DNA of 64,000 nucleotides from Roseomonas gilardii (GTDB lineage Bacteria; Pseudomonadota; Alphaproteobacteria; Acetobacterales; Acetobacteraceae): positions 3,045,501 through 3,109,500 of the forward strand of contig NZ_CP015583.1 in assembly GCF_001941945.1 (NCBI RefSeq), in the 5' to 3' direction. The notes under the pieces are model-generated. The model searched no databases and was not told where the DNA came from. It saw nothing but the letters and a program-made list of their open reading frames with translations. This document shows, in pieces, positions 9,128-17,081 of the stretch (position 1 is the stretch's first letter; every line of letters starts with the position of its first letter). The translations under genes and the position numbers were made by a program.

Positions 9128-10264
9128 TCAATTCGCACCCAGCGCCCGGCACCCTGCGGCACCGTAGGCGCTGTCGGGCTGCGGCGTGTGGATGCGCGCG
9201 CAAAGCACGTCGCGCAGATGCCGCTCCAGCGGGTTGGACCGCGCCAGCGCATGGTTGCCGCAGAGCGCCACCGCCTCCTGCACCACGGCGATGGCGTTCT
9301 CCGCCGCCACGGTCTTGATCAGCCCGGCCTCGGCCGCCTCCAGCCCCGCGTCGCGCGCGCCGGAGGCGACGAGCCGGTCATTGGTCAGCAGCAGCGCCTC
9401 GATCCGCCCCACCGCCTCCTGCATGCGCGGCAGCGTGGCCAGCGGCCTGCCGAGATTGGCCGGCACGCGTGCCTTCAGGAAGCCGACCAGCCAGTCCCGG
9501 GCCGCCCGCGCCACGCCCGTGTAGAGCGCCGCGATCAGCAGCGTGTTCCAGGCCCCGTGCTGAGCGTTCGGACCGCCCCGCTCCTCGGGCAGCCGCAGGT
9601 CCACCGCCTGCTCCAGCGGCACCAGCGCATCCTCGAAGACCACGTCATGGCTGCAGGAGGCCCGTAGCCCGGCCTGGTCCCAGCTTTCCTCGATCCGCAC
9701 GCCCGGCGTGCCCGCCCGCACCAGCAGGAACCCTGTGCGCGGCCGCTCCTCGTCGGTCCGCAGCCAGACCAGCATCCAGCGCAGCCCCGGCGCCCCGGTG
9801 GAGTAGATCTTGCGCCCGCTGACGCGCCATCCCTCCGGCGTGCGCCGCGCCACCGTGCCCGGCAGCCCGCCGCGCGCCGGCGTGCCCAGCTCCGGCTCCA
9901 CGCGCAGCGCGTTCACCAGTGCCCCGCGCTCCACCGCCTCGCGTCCCACCAGCGCCTTGATGTGCTCCGGCACCTGCGCGTCAGCGACCAAGCCGCGGAT
10001 CTGGATCAGCTGCATCGCCAGCACCAGCGCCGTGGCCGGGCAGCCTTCGGCCACCCGCCCCACCAGCGCGCAGGCCCGCTCCAGCCCGATCTCCTCGCCA
10101 CCGTCCTCGCGCCGTGCCGTCAGGCCCAGCATCCCGGCCTCGTGCAGCGCCGCGAAATTCTCGTGCGGAAAGGAACCGTCCCGGTCATGCGCCGCGGCCC
10201 GCGACGCGAAATCCCGAACCAGATCGCCCAGGGGATCGGCTCGCACCAGCAACCCGTCCATCAT
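9128..10264 (-). CDS. Acyl-CoA dehydrogenase-like flavoprotein (SfnB/DszC-type sulfur acquisition)
   Basis: A 378-aa protein of the acyl-CoA dehydrogenase superfamily. Seen are the helical N-terminus with ENFAALHEAGMLGLTARREDGGEE, the mid-domain GWRVSGRKIYSTGAPGLRWMLVW, SWDQAGLRASCSHDVVFEDALVP, and a C-terminal helical domain. In sulfur-scavenging operons such relatives (SfnB, DszC) act as flavin-dependent monooxygenases on sulfones or related organosulfur compounds rather than on acyl-CoA. Placement between two sulfonate receptors and ssuD supports that reading, but the exact substrate is unknown. Its start overlaps the upstream receptor stop (10261-10264). Confidence 0.82.
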   Translation of the reverse strand: MMDGLLVRADPLGDLVRDFASRAAAHDRDGSFPHENFAALHEAGMLGLTARREDGGEEIGLERACALVGRVAEGCPATALVLAMQLIQIRGLVADAQVPEHIKALVGREAVERGALVNALRVEPELGTPARGGLPGTVARRTPEGWRVSGRKIYSTGAPGLRWMLVWLRTDEERPRTGFLLVRAGTPGVRIEESWDQAGLRASCSHDVVFEDALVPLEQAVDLRLPEERGGPNAQHGAWNTLLIAALYTGVARAARDWLVGFLKARVPANLGRPLATLPRMQEAVGRIEALLLTNDRLVASGARDAGLEAAEAGLIKTVAAENAIAVVQEAVALCGNHALARSNPLERHLRDVLCARIHTPQPDSAYGAAGCRALGAN

Positions 10265-11250
10265 GCCGCCAGCTCCAGTCCATGCCCGAAGTCACGATCC
10301 CAGAGCGGCGCCACGTCCACGCCCTTCGGCAGCAGGCCGAGCACGGCGAAATCCTCCGCCACCGCCTGATGCGAGGCGATGGCCGCCGCATCAGGCGCCA
10401 CCAGCCGCCGTTTCTGGCTGACATTCTCCAGCAGGGAGCGGATCACCCCCTCCGGCACGTTCAGCAGCTTCGACTGCGCCGCGGCCAGTTCCGCGGTGTG
10501 GTCGTCGATCCAGCGATAGGCCCGCGACAGCCGCGCCAGATGATCGGCGATCGCCGCGCGCCGCGCCGGATCGGCCAGCGCATCGGGGCTGGCGAAGAAC
10601 AGGTAGTTCCCCGACAGGATGCCGCGCGCGTTGCGCAGTTCCCGCGCCCCGGCCTCGCGCGCAATCGGCACGGAATAGCCGTAGATCGCCCAGGCATCGA
10701 GCGCCCCGTTCTGGAAGGCCGCGCGCCCATCGCTGGGCGTGAGGTTCACCGCCTGGATGTCGCGGAAGCTCAGCCCCGCCTCGGCCAGCATCCGGTTCAG
10801 ATAGTAGTGCGTGGTGGTCGCCCGAACATAGCCGACGCGCTTGCCCTTGAGGTCGGCAATGCTTTGCACCGTGGAGCCTTTCGGCACCAGCACCACCTGC
10901 TCGTTCACATCGCCGCGGATTACCGCGATCACCTTGATCCGCGCGCCCGAGGCGGCGGCGAAGGCAGGCGGGATCTCGCTGCCATAGGCGAGGTCGATCG
11001 CCCCGGCATTCACCGCCTCGACCATCAGGTTGCCGCTGCCGAACTCGGACCACGCCACCTCGTAGGGCCGGTCGCGATCCTCACCGGAAAGGTTCAGCAC
11101 CAGCGCGTCGCCCGCCTTGTACTGCGCCAGCCGCAGCGTCACGCCGGACGGTATGGCAGCCGCCCGCGCGCGTCCCGGCAGCAGCAGCGCCGGCGCCGCC
11201 AGCATCGCGCCTCCCACCAGGGCGCGCCGCCGTGTCAGCAGGCCGCTCAT
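10261..11250 (-). CDS. ssuA: Sulfonate/organosulfur ABC transporter receptor (SsuA-like), copy 2
   Basis: A 329-aa receptor with an N-terminal signal containing RRR followed by a hydrophobic run (ALVGGAMLAAPALLLPGRARA). SsuA-type features are EVAWSEFGSGNLMVEAVNAGAIDLAYGSEIPPAFAAASG and GYVRATTTHYYLNRML. It is separated by a 4-base overlap from ssuB, so this is probably the principal receptor of the SsuABC transporter. Sequence differs widely from the second receptor at 7007-7975, so the two are not a recent duplication and may bind different sulfur compounds. Confidence 0.88.
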   Translation of the reverse strand: MSGLLTRRRALVGGAMLAAPALLLPGRARAAAIPSGVTLRLAQYKAGDALVLNLSGEDRDRPYEVAWSEFGSGNLMVEAVNAGAIDLAYGSEIPPAFAAASGARIKVIAVIRGDVNEQVVLVPKGSTVQSIADLKGKRVGYVRATTTHYYLNRMLAEAGLSFRDIQAVNLTPSDGRAAFQNGALDAWAIYGYSVPIAREAGARELRNARGILSGNYLFFASPDALADPARRAAIADHLARLSRAYRWIDDHTAELAAAQSKLLNVPEGVIRSLLENVSQKRRLVAPDAAAIASHQAVAEDFAVLGLLPKGVDVAPLWDRDFGHGLELAA

Positions 11251-11978
11251 GCCGCGCGCCTCAGGTTTTCCTCGACGCCCAGCTCCGCCAGCAGCCGCTG
11301 CCGCAGCGCCACGAAGCCGGCCTCGCCATGGGCGCGCGGCCGCTCCATCGCCACGGGAATGTCCGCCGCGATCCGCCCCGCATCAAGCACCAGCACCCGG
11401 TCCGCCAGCAGGATCGCCTCGTCCACATCATGCGTGACGATCAGCGTGGTCGGCCCGTGCGCGCGCCACAGGTCCAGCACCAGCGCATGCATCCGGATGC
11501 GCGTCAGCGCGTCCAGCGCCGCGAAGGGCTCGTCCAGCAGCAGCAGCCTCGGCTCCCGCACCAGCGCCCGCGCCAGGGCGGAACGCTGCGCCTCGCCGCC
11601 CGACAGGGTCAGCGGCCAGGCATTCAGCCGGTGCGACAGGCCCACCTCGCCCAGCGCCCGCTCCGCCCGCTCGCGCGCCCCACTCCCGGGCAGGCCGAGG
11701 GTCACATTCTGCCAGACCTTTTTCCAGGGCAGCAGCCGCGGCTCCTGGAACACCGCCGCCACGCTCTCCGGAAGCCGCACCTCCGCATCCTCCGGCACCG
11801 GGTCGAGCCCGGCCAGGGTCCGCAGCAGCGTCGTCTTGCCCGAGCCCGACCGGCCCAGCAGCGCGGTGAAGGAGCCTGGCTCCAGCTCGATATCCAGGCC
11901 GTGCAGCACGGTGTTCTGGCCGAAGCGCCGGGTCAGGCCGCGCACCGAGACGGCGCGCGCGTTGTTCTGCTCGCTCAT
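11247..11978 (-). CDS. ssuB: Sulfonate ABC transporter ATPase
   Basis: A 243-aa ABC ATPase. Walker A is GRSGSGKTTLL (about residues 42-52), the Q-loop is VFQEPRLLPW, the signature is LSGGEAQR, Walker B is RLLLLDEPFAALD, and the switch His is in VTHDVDEA. The EPRLLPW and DVDEAILLADR stretches are typical of the SsuB/TauB/NitD group. It powers uptake through the permease encoded just upstream. The ATG at 11978 was used; the stop overlaps the receptor start by 4 bases. Confidence 0.93.
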   Translation of the reverse strand: MSEQNNARAVSVRGLTRRFGQNTVLHGLDIELEPGSFTALLGRSGSGKTTLLRTLAGLDPVPEDAEVRLPESVAAVFQEPRLLPWKKVWQNVTLGLPGSGARERAERALGEVGLSHRLNAWPLTLSGGEAQRSALARALVREPRLLLLDEPFAALDALTRIRMHALVLDLWRAHGPTTLIVTHDVDEAILLADRVLVLDAGRIAADIPVAMERPRAHGEAGFVALRQRLLAELGVEENLRRAA

Positions 11979-11995
11979 GGTTCCCGCTCCCCCGC

Positions 11996-12856
11996 TCACG
12001 CCTTGATCAGGCTCGGCCGCCAGGCCAGCGTCCGCCGCTCGACCAGGCGCATCAGCGCATCCGCCCCCAGCCCCAGCAGCGCATAGACGACGAGGCCCAC
12101 GACGATGACGTCGGTGCGCAGGAAGTCCCGCGCGTCGTTGATCAGGTAGCCGATGCCCGAGGTCGCGTTGATCTGCTCGGCGATCACCAGGCTCAGCCAG
12201 GCCGTCCCGATCGCGTAGCGCAGCCCCACGATGCCCGAGGGCAGCGCGCCGGGCAGGATCACGTGCCGGATCATCCCCCGCTGGTCGAGGCCGAAGACCT
12301 TGCCCGCCTCCATCAGCTTGGGATCGACGCCCCGGATGCCGGCGAAGAGCGTCAGATAGACCGGAAAGCTCGTCCCCAGCGCCACCAGCGCAATCTTCGG
12401 CGTCTCGCCGATGCCGAACCACAGGATGAAGAGCGGCACCAGCGCCAGGAAGGGCAGTGTCCGCAGCATCTGCAGGGGCGCGTCCACGATCTCCTCGCCC
12501 AGCTTCGACAGGCCGGCGATGAGCGCGAAGGCGGTGCCCGCCGTCACGCCGATGGCCAGCCCCAGCGCCACCCGGCCCAACGAGACCAGCAGGTGGTGCG
12601 GCAGCTCGCCCGAAAGCGTCAGCTCCCAGGCCGAGGCGATCACCGTGCTCGGCGCCGCGAGGGTGCGTGGCGAGATCAGCCCGGCCATGGACGCCGCCTG
12701 CCACAACAGCACGATCACCAGTGGCGAGACGAAGCGCCGCGCCTTGCCGAGATTGAGACGGCCGGGCAGCAGCGCCCGTGCCGCCCGGGCAAGGCTGCGG
12801 TCGGAAAGGGAGGAAGAGGAGCGCCGGGTGGCGCCGATCACCTGGGTGTCGGACAT
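11996..12856 (-). CDS. ssuC: Sulfonate ABC transporter permease
   Basis: A 286-aa inner-membrane permease of the BPD transporter family. It has about six hydrophobic segments beginning VSPLVIVLLWQAASMAGLI. The EAA-loop motif reads LMEAGKVFGLDQRGMIRHVILPGALPSGIVGLRYAIGTAWL. It is the first gene of the sulfonate operon and lies 17 bases before ssuB. The ATG at 12856 (MSDTQVIG) was chosen; an open frame upstream overlaps the leader region and reads as low-complexity Pro/Arg/Gly protein, so it is not taken as part of the gene. Confidence 0.92.
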   Translation of the reverse strand: MSDTQVIGATRRSSSSLSDRSLARAARALLPGRLNLGKARRFVSPLVIVLLWQAASMAGLISPRTLAAPSTVIASAWELTLSGELPHHLLVSLGRVALGLAIGVTAGTAFALIAGLSKLGEEIVDAPLQMLRTLPFLALVPLFILWFGIGETPKIALVALGTSFPVYLTLFAGIRGVDPKLMEAGKVFGLDQRGMIRHVILPGALPSGIVGLRYAIGTAWLSLVIAEQINATSGIGYLINDARDFLRTDVIVVGLVVYALLGLGADALMRLVERRTLAWRPSLIKA

Positions 12857-12922
12857 GCTGGCTCCGTCTCGGCCACCGGCCCTGGGGCCGCGCGATCCGC
12901 GAAAAGGGGAGAGGTGGTGGAA

Positions 12923-12974
12923 CCCGGCGGAAGGCCGGGCAGGGATGGCGCGGGCCTCAGCCCGGCAAGCCGGG
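12923..12974 (-). promoter_or_regulatory. Paired hairpins in the sulfonate operon leader
   Basis: Two perfect 6-bp hairpins lie between the leader ORF and ssuC. CCCGGC/GCCGGG (12923-12928 with 12934-12939) has a 5-base loop, and CCCGGC/GCCGGG (12961-12966 with 12969-12974) has a 2-base loop. They share the same arm sequence, so alternative pairing between the two is possible. This would suit attenuation, but GC-rich DNA yields such pairs by chance and no T-tract follows. Confidence 0.35.
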
Positions 12975-13100
12975 AGCGGCCCGACCGGTGCGGACCCGGC
13001 AGCGACAACAGGCGCGGCACATCGGAACCGGACCCATCCGGTCCCCGATGCGCCCGCCGGACGCAGCCTCATGCCCAGGATTCCACGACATCTCGTTCAT
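12957..13100 (-). CDS. Candidate Cys-rich leader peptide of the sulfonate operon
   Basis: A short reading frame of 47 codons from the ATG at 13100 to the TGA at 12957-12959, all within the leader of ssuC. Near its middle it reads MCRACCRCRV, four Cys in seven residues. A shorter version can start at the Met just before this cluster (13022), giving 21 residues. A Cys cluster in a short ORF ahead of a sulfur-acquisition operon is what a cysteine-sensing attenuator would look like, and hairpins follow it. No convincing ribosome site is visible, so translation is uncertain. Confidence 0.35.
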   Translation of the reverse strand: MNEMSWNPGHEAASGGRIGDRMGPVPMCRACCRCRVRTGRAAPGLPG

Positions 13101-13104
13101 GGAG

Positions 13105-13160
13105 CAAAGGATAGGCAGTGGGTTATTCGCGATAAATAGTCGGGTTTATCGAAATTCAAC
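13105..13160 (-). promoter_or_regulatory. Probable promoter/operator of the sulfonate operon
   Basis: The only AT-rich stretch between the Lrp gene and ssuC. On the minus strand it offers TTGAAT as a -35 and TATTTA as a -10 with about 15 bases between. An inverted repeat GATAAA (13131-13136) / TTTATC (13145-13150) overlaps it and could bind a LysR-type sulfur regulator. The transcript would have a leader of about 260 bases before ssuC. Confidence 0.4.
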
Positions 13161-13204
13161 GCGCCGGGAGGATGGCATTTCCTGGCCGGCCGATCAGGGG
13201 GGAG

Positions 13205-13705
13205 TTATTCCTCCGCCCCCTCCGTCGGCTGGCCCCGGTCGCGGAAGGCCGCCCGGTTCAGTGGGAAGGCGGTGGTGTGCTTGATCCGCTCCATGGCGAA
13301 GCGAGAGGTCACGTTGCGCATCGGCACCGTCCCGATCAGCCGCTTGTAGAACTGGTCGAACTCCGCCATGTCCGCTACCGAGACGTGGAGCATGTAGTCC
13401 ACCTCTCCCGCCATGCGATAGGCCCCCATCACCTCCGGCATCGCCTCCACCGCCTGGGCGAAGCGTTCCAGCCAGTCCGGCGTATGGTCTCCCGCCTCCA
13501 CCGCCACGAAGACGCTCAGCCCCACCCCCACCTTCTCCGGTGCCACCAGCGCCACCCGGCGGGTGATCACCCCGGCGGCCTCCAGCTTCTGCACCCGCTT
13601 CCAACAGGGCGTGGCGGAAAGCCCCACCCGGTCCGCCATCTGGGCGATGGAGAGCGTGGCATCCTGTTGCAGGATCGCGAGGAGCTTGCGGTCGATCTCG
13701 TCCAT
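13205..13705 (-). CDS. Lrp/AsnC family transcriptional regulator
   Basis: A 166-aa regulator. The N-terminal AsnC-type helix-turn-helix reads MDEIDRKLLAILQQDATLSIAQMADRVGLSATPCWKRVQKLEAAGVI. A RAM/AsnC ligand-binding domain follows (GAYRMAGEVDYMLHVSVADMAEFDQFYKRLI). Such proteins sense amino acids and control amino-acid metabolism or transport. It lies upstream of the sulfonate operon on the same strand, but 348 bases and a separate promoter-like stretch intervene, so a direct link is not shown. The ATG at 13705 fits the family N-terminus exactly. Confidence 0.9.
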   Translation of the reverse strand: MDEIDRKLLAILQQDATLSIAQMADRVGLSATPCWKRVQKLEAAGVITRRVALVAPEKVGVGLSVFVAVEAGDHTPDWLERFAQAVEAMPEVMGAYRMAGEVDYMLHVSVADMAEFDQFYKRLIGTVPMRNVTSRFAMERIKHTTAFPLNRAAFRDRGQPTEGAEE

Positions 13706-13730
13706 GAACACTCCGTCCGGTCGCCGTCCC

Positions 13731-13775
13731 GGTGCCTCGGGGGACATCCCCCAAGGGGGGACCTCAGGAGGCACC
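13731..13775. repeat. Nested inverted repeat upstream of the Lrp gene
   Basis: Outer arms GGTGCCTC (13731-13738) and GAGGCACC (13768-13775) enclose an inner GGGGGA/TCCCCC pair (13739-13752). It begins 25 bases upstream of the Lrp start and could be an operator or leader structure. The rest of the gap between the Lrp gene and the CheY-like gene (13706-14032) shows no gene or other recognisable signal. Confidence 0.4.
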
Positions 13776-14032
13776 CCGGGCTTCCCCTCGGGAGCGGCTG
13801 ACCCAGCCACCCGGCGTTTCCCCGGCCCCATAAGGGATCACGCGCCAGCCGCCGGGGGTCAAGGCCATCCCGGTCGCCCCGTCCCGCTGGCCTCCTCCGC
13901 TCATCCCCTTCCCCGCCCATGTCCGGGCCGCGCCCCAGCCTCGCCCCCCGATCCAGGCCACGTGACTGAACCTTTCCCGTGTTGCGGCGCTTATCCGTGA
14001 ACAGGATGCAACGATGGGGGCAGGAGGACGGC

Positions 14033-14437
14033 ATGTGCGATATACTCGTGGTGGATGACGACGAACTGGTGCGATCCACCCTCTCCTCGATCCTGGAGAT
14101 GGAGGGCTGGTGCATCCGCGAGGCGGGCTCCCCCGACGAGGCCACGGTCGTCACGGAGAACGAGAACTGCCGCATGCTCGTCACCGACATCAATCTCGGC
14201 ACCCCGCAGGACGGCTTCGATGTCACCGCGCAGCTCCGCAGCCGCAGCCCCGGCCTGCCCGTGGTCTATGTCAGCGGCCGTCCCTGGGTCTTCAATGGGC
14301 GTCATCTGAACGCCGAGGAGCGCACCCTGGCCAAGCCGTTCCGCGCCGAGGACCTCACCCGTATCGTGCGCGAACTTCTCGGCCTCGCCCACATGGATCA
14401 CCCGGCACGCCAGGGCGCCTTCCTGAAGGGGCCGTGA
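14033..14437 (+). CDS. Single-domain response regulator (CheY-like)
   Basis: A 134-aa receiver domain with no output domain. The acidic pocket is ILVVDDDE (Asp8-10), the phospho-acceptor is Asp52 in MLVTDINLG, and the conserved Lys is in TLAKPF. It should act by protein contact after phosphorylation by a histidine kinase; no kinase lies next to it. An in-frame ATG at 13979 would add 18 residues not expected of a receiver, so the start at 14033 is preferred. Confidence 0.88.
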   Translation: MCDILVVDDDELVRSTLSSILEMEGWCIREAGSPDEATVVTENENCRMLVTDINLGTPQDGFDVTAQLRSRSPGLPVVYVSGRPWVFNGRHLNAEERTLAKPFRAEDLTRIVRELLGLAHMDHPARQGAFLKGP

Positions 14438-14617
14438 CCGGGGCTGCGGCGAGCATGGCGCCATCATCCTCCGACTGCCCTCTTGCCTGCGGCGAAGCGG
14501 TCACGGATGATGTCCCATGAAGCACCAAAGCCACGCGAACTTCTCGCGAGATCATCATCTGAACAGGGATTTGTGCCATCGGGCGGATCGGCCTGCCTCC
14601 GGATGGAGCCGGCGCCG

Positions 14618-15937
14618 ATGAACGACTCAAGCTCCTCCACCGGCCTCCGGCTCGGCAGCCTTCCCGAAGTCCACCGCAGCGTCGGCATTCCCCGCACCGG
14701 CAGCACCTTCCGCCGCTTCCTCGCCTTTGCCGGCCCCGGCTATCTCGTCGCCACCGGCTACATGGACCCGGGCAACTGGGCCACGGCGATCGCCGGTGGC
14801 TCGGCCTTCGGCTACACGCTGCTTTCCGTCGCGCTGCTGTCCTCGCTGATGGCCATGCTGCTCCAGGCGATCTGCGCGCGCGTCGGCATCGCCACCGGCC
14901 GCGACCTCGCCCAGCTCTGCCGCGAGCGCCTGCCCCGCCCCCTCGCCGTACCGCTCTGGCTCCTGGCGGAAATGGCCATCTGCGCCACCGACCTCGCGGA
15001 GCTGATCGGCACCGCGGTCGCCCTGCAGCTCCTTTTCGGCATCCCGCTGCTGCTCGGCACCGTGCTCACCGCGCTCGACGCCCTGTTGATCCTCTGGCTG
15101 CAGCACAAGGGCATGCGCTGGCTGGAGGCGATGGTCGCCGGCTTCCTCGCGCTGATCTGCGCCTGCTTCGCCGTGCAGGTCGCACTCTCCGACCCGAACT
15201 GGGGCGAACTGCTGCGCGGCTACCTGCCCTCCGCCTCGATCGTCACCAACCAGACGCAGCTCTACATCGCCATCGGCATCATCGGCGCCACGGTGATGCC
15301 GCATAACCTCTACCTGCACACCGCCGCCGTGCAGTCTCGCGCCGTCGCACCGGACGATGCCAGCCGCAAGGAGGCCGTGCGCTTCGCCACCTGGGACAGC
15401 TGCACGGCGCTGACCATCGCCCTGCTGGTCAATTCCGCCATCCTGATCGTCGCCGCCGCCGCCTTCCACACCAGCGGCCATCACGAGGTCGCGGAACTTC
15501 AGGACGCGCACAGCCTCCTCGCCCCGCTGCTCGGCGCCGCCGCGCCCATCCTCTTCGCGGTGGCGCTGCTGCTCTCGGGCCTCAACTCCACCGTCACTGC
15601 CACGCTGGCCGGGCAGGTGGTGATGGAGGGCTTCATCCACTTCCGCCTGTCCCCGGTGGTCCGCCGTCTCGTCACCCGTGGCATCGCCATCGTCCCGGCG
15701 CTGGTCGTCACCTGGCTCTATGGCGAGAGTGGCACGGGAGAGCTCCTGATTCTCAGCCAGGTGGTCCTGTCGCTGCAGCTTCCCTTCGCGGTGATCCCGC
15801 TGATGCTCTTCGCCTCGGACCAGAAGCTGATGGGCAACCTCGTCACCCCCCGCTGGCAGCGCGTGGCCGGCTGGACCATCACCATCCTGATCGTGGTGCT
15901 GAACGTGAAGCTCATCGCGGACACGGTCATGGGCTGA
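14618..15937 (+). CDS. mntH: Nramp-family divalent metal (Mn2+) transporter
   Basis: A 439-aa proton-coupled metal transporter with about eleven hydrophobic segments. The first-helix metal motif is [10 protein letters not shown], and the conserved sixth-helix motif is [16 protein letters not shown]. Family members import Mn2+ and sometimes Fe2+ or other divalent ions. The open frame extends upstream to 14483. Met at 14618 was chosen because the extension has no family match, although 14603 is also possible. No riboswitch or clear metal-regulator operator was recognised in the 180 bases upstream. Confidence 0.92.
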   Translation: MNDSSSSTGLRLGSLPEVHRSVGIPRTGSTFRRFLAFAGPGYLVATGYMDPGNWATAIAGGSAFGYTLLSVALLSSLMAMLLQAICARVGIATGRDLAQLCRERLPRPLAVPLWLLAEMAICATDLAELIGTAVALQLLFGIPLLLGTVLTALDALLILWLQHKGMRWLEAMVAGFLALICACFAVQVALSDPNWGELLRGYLPSASIVTNQTQLYIAIGIIGATVMPHNLYLHTAAVQSRAVAPDDASRKEAVRFATWDSCTALTIALLVNSAILIVAAAAFHTSGHHEVAELQDAHSLLAPLLGAAAPILFAVALLLSGLNSTVTATLAGQVVMEGFIHFRLSPVVRRLVTRGIAIVPALVVTWLYGESGTGELLILSQVVLSLQLPFAVIPLMLFASDQKLMGNLVTPRWQRVAGWTITILIVVLNVKLIADTVMG

Positions 15938-15981
15938 TGAAGACAGGGCGTGGGGCCCAGCCCCCCCGCCCCGTTCCGGTG

Positions 15982-16926
15982 TCAGTGGTTCAGCGTCCCC
16001 GCATTGATCACAGGCACCGGGTCCTTGTCCCCCACCAGCACCAGCAACAGGTTCGACACCATCGCCGCCCGCCGCTCGTTGTCGAGCGCAAGGCCCTTGC
16101 GCTCCAGCGCGGACAGCGCGTCCTCCACCATGTCCACCGCCCCGGCGACGATCTTGCGCCGCGCTGCCAGCACCGCCTCCGCCTGCTGCCGCCGCAGCAT
16201 CGCCCCGGCGATCTCGGGCGCATAGGCGAGATGCGTGATCCGCGCCTCGCCGATGCGGATCCCCGCACGTCCGACCCGCTCCTGCAACTCCCGCACCAGC
16301 CCCTGCACCACCTCGTCGCCGCCATCCAGCAGCGTGACAGGGGCGCGCGCCGCCACCGCCGCCTCGGCCTCCGTGCCGCCCACGCCGCTGACGATGGCCA
16401 CCTCCGTCGCATCATAGGCATGCGCCCCGGCGATCCGCCGCAGCGCCGTGTCGCTCTGCACCCGCACGAAAGCCTCGTAGTCGTCGATTTCCAGCAGGGC
16501 CGCCGCCGAATCCGACACCCACCACACCACCGCCGCGCCGATCTCGATCGGGTTGCCCACGGCATCGTTGACCTTCAGCGCCGCGATCTCGTGCGTCCGC
16601 AGCCGCCGCGATACCTTGTTGCGCGTGTAGAGTGGATTGGTGAAGCGCAGCCCCGCCACGCCATCCGTGGCGCGATAGGCACCGAAGAGCAGCAGCACCG
16701 CGCTCTCGTTCGGCGCCAGCACATAGAGCCCGCGCAGCAGGAACAGCCCCAGCGCCACCAGCAGCCCGGCCGGCACCACCCGCCCCGGATGCCCCGTCGC
16801 GGCGGAGACCAGGAACAGCAGCACCCCCGCCGCCACCAGCAGCAGGATCGCCCCCAGCGCCACATAGCCGCTCACCGCGAAGCCGCGCCGATCCCGCACC
16901 GCGCCGCCGCCATCCGCTTCCGTCAT
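15982..16926 (-). CDS. SPFH/Band-7 domain membrane protein
   Basis: A 314-aa protein. Two membrane segments are followed by an SPFH (prohibitin/flotillin/HflK-like) domain: LRGLYVLAPNESAVLLLFGAYRATDGVAGLRFTNPLYTRNKVSRRLRTHE, then ITHLAYAPEIAGAMLRRQQAEAVLAARRKIV. Such proteins form oligomeric scaffolds in membranes and often steer proteases. The ATG at 16926 was preferred over the one at 16932 because GGGAGG lies 6 bases before the former but directly against the latter. It is convergent with mntH. Confidence 0.88.
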   Translation of the reverse strand: MTEADGGGAVRDRRGFAVSGYVALGAILLLVAAGVLLFLVSAATGHPGRVVPAGLLVALGLFLLRGLYVLAPNESAVLLLFGAYRATDGVAGLRFTNPLYTRNKVSRRLRTHEIAALKVNDAVGNPIEIGAAVVWWVSDSAAALLEIDDYEAFVRVQSDTALRRIAGAHAYDATEVAIVSGVGGTEAEAAVAARAPVTLLDGGDEVVQGLVRELQERVGRAGIRIGEARITHLAYAPEIAGAMLRRQQAEAVLAARRKIVAGAVDMVEDALSALERKGLALDNERRAAMVSNLLLVLVGDKDPVPVINAGTLNH

Positions 16927-17081
16927 CGCCATCCTCCCTGCCCACGGGAACAACGCCACGGCTCGGATCCGTTTCGCCGCCCCCGGCTTGACTCCCGGCC
17001 CGCCCGCCGGACCAATGCCGCCCCGCGCCGTGCCGCCCATCCCGGGCACCGGCCCCGAAACCCTCCCCGGAGCCCCGCCGC

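Noticed and set aside
14483-14617. N-terminal extension of mntH
   Set aside because: The added residues do not resemble Nramp proteins, and a suitable ATG lies at 14618 just before the conserved region.
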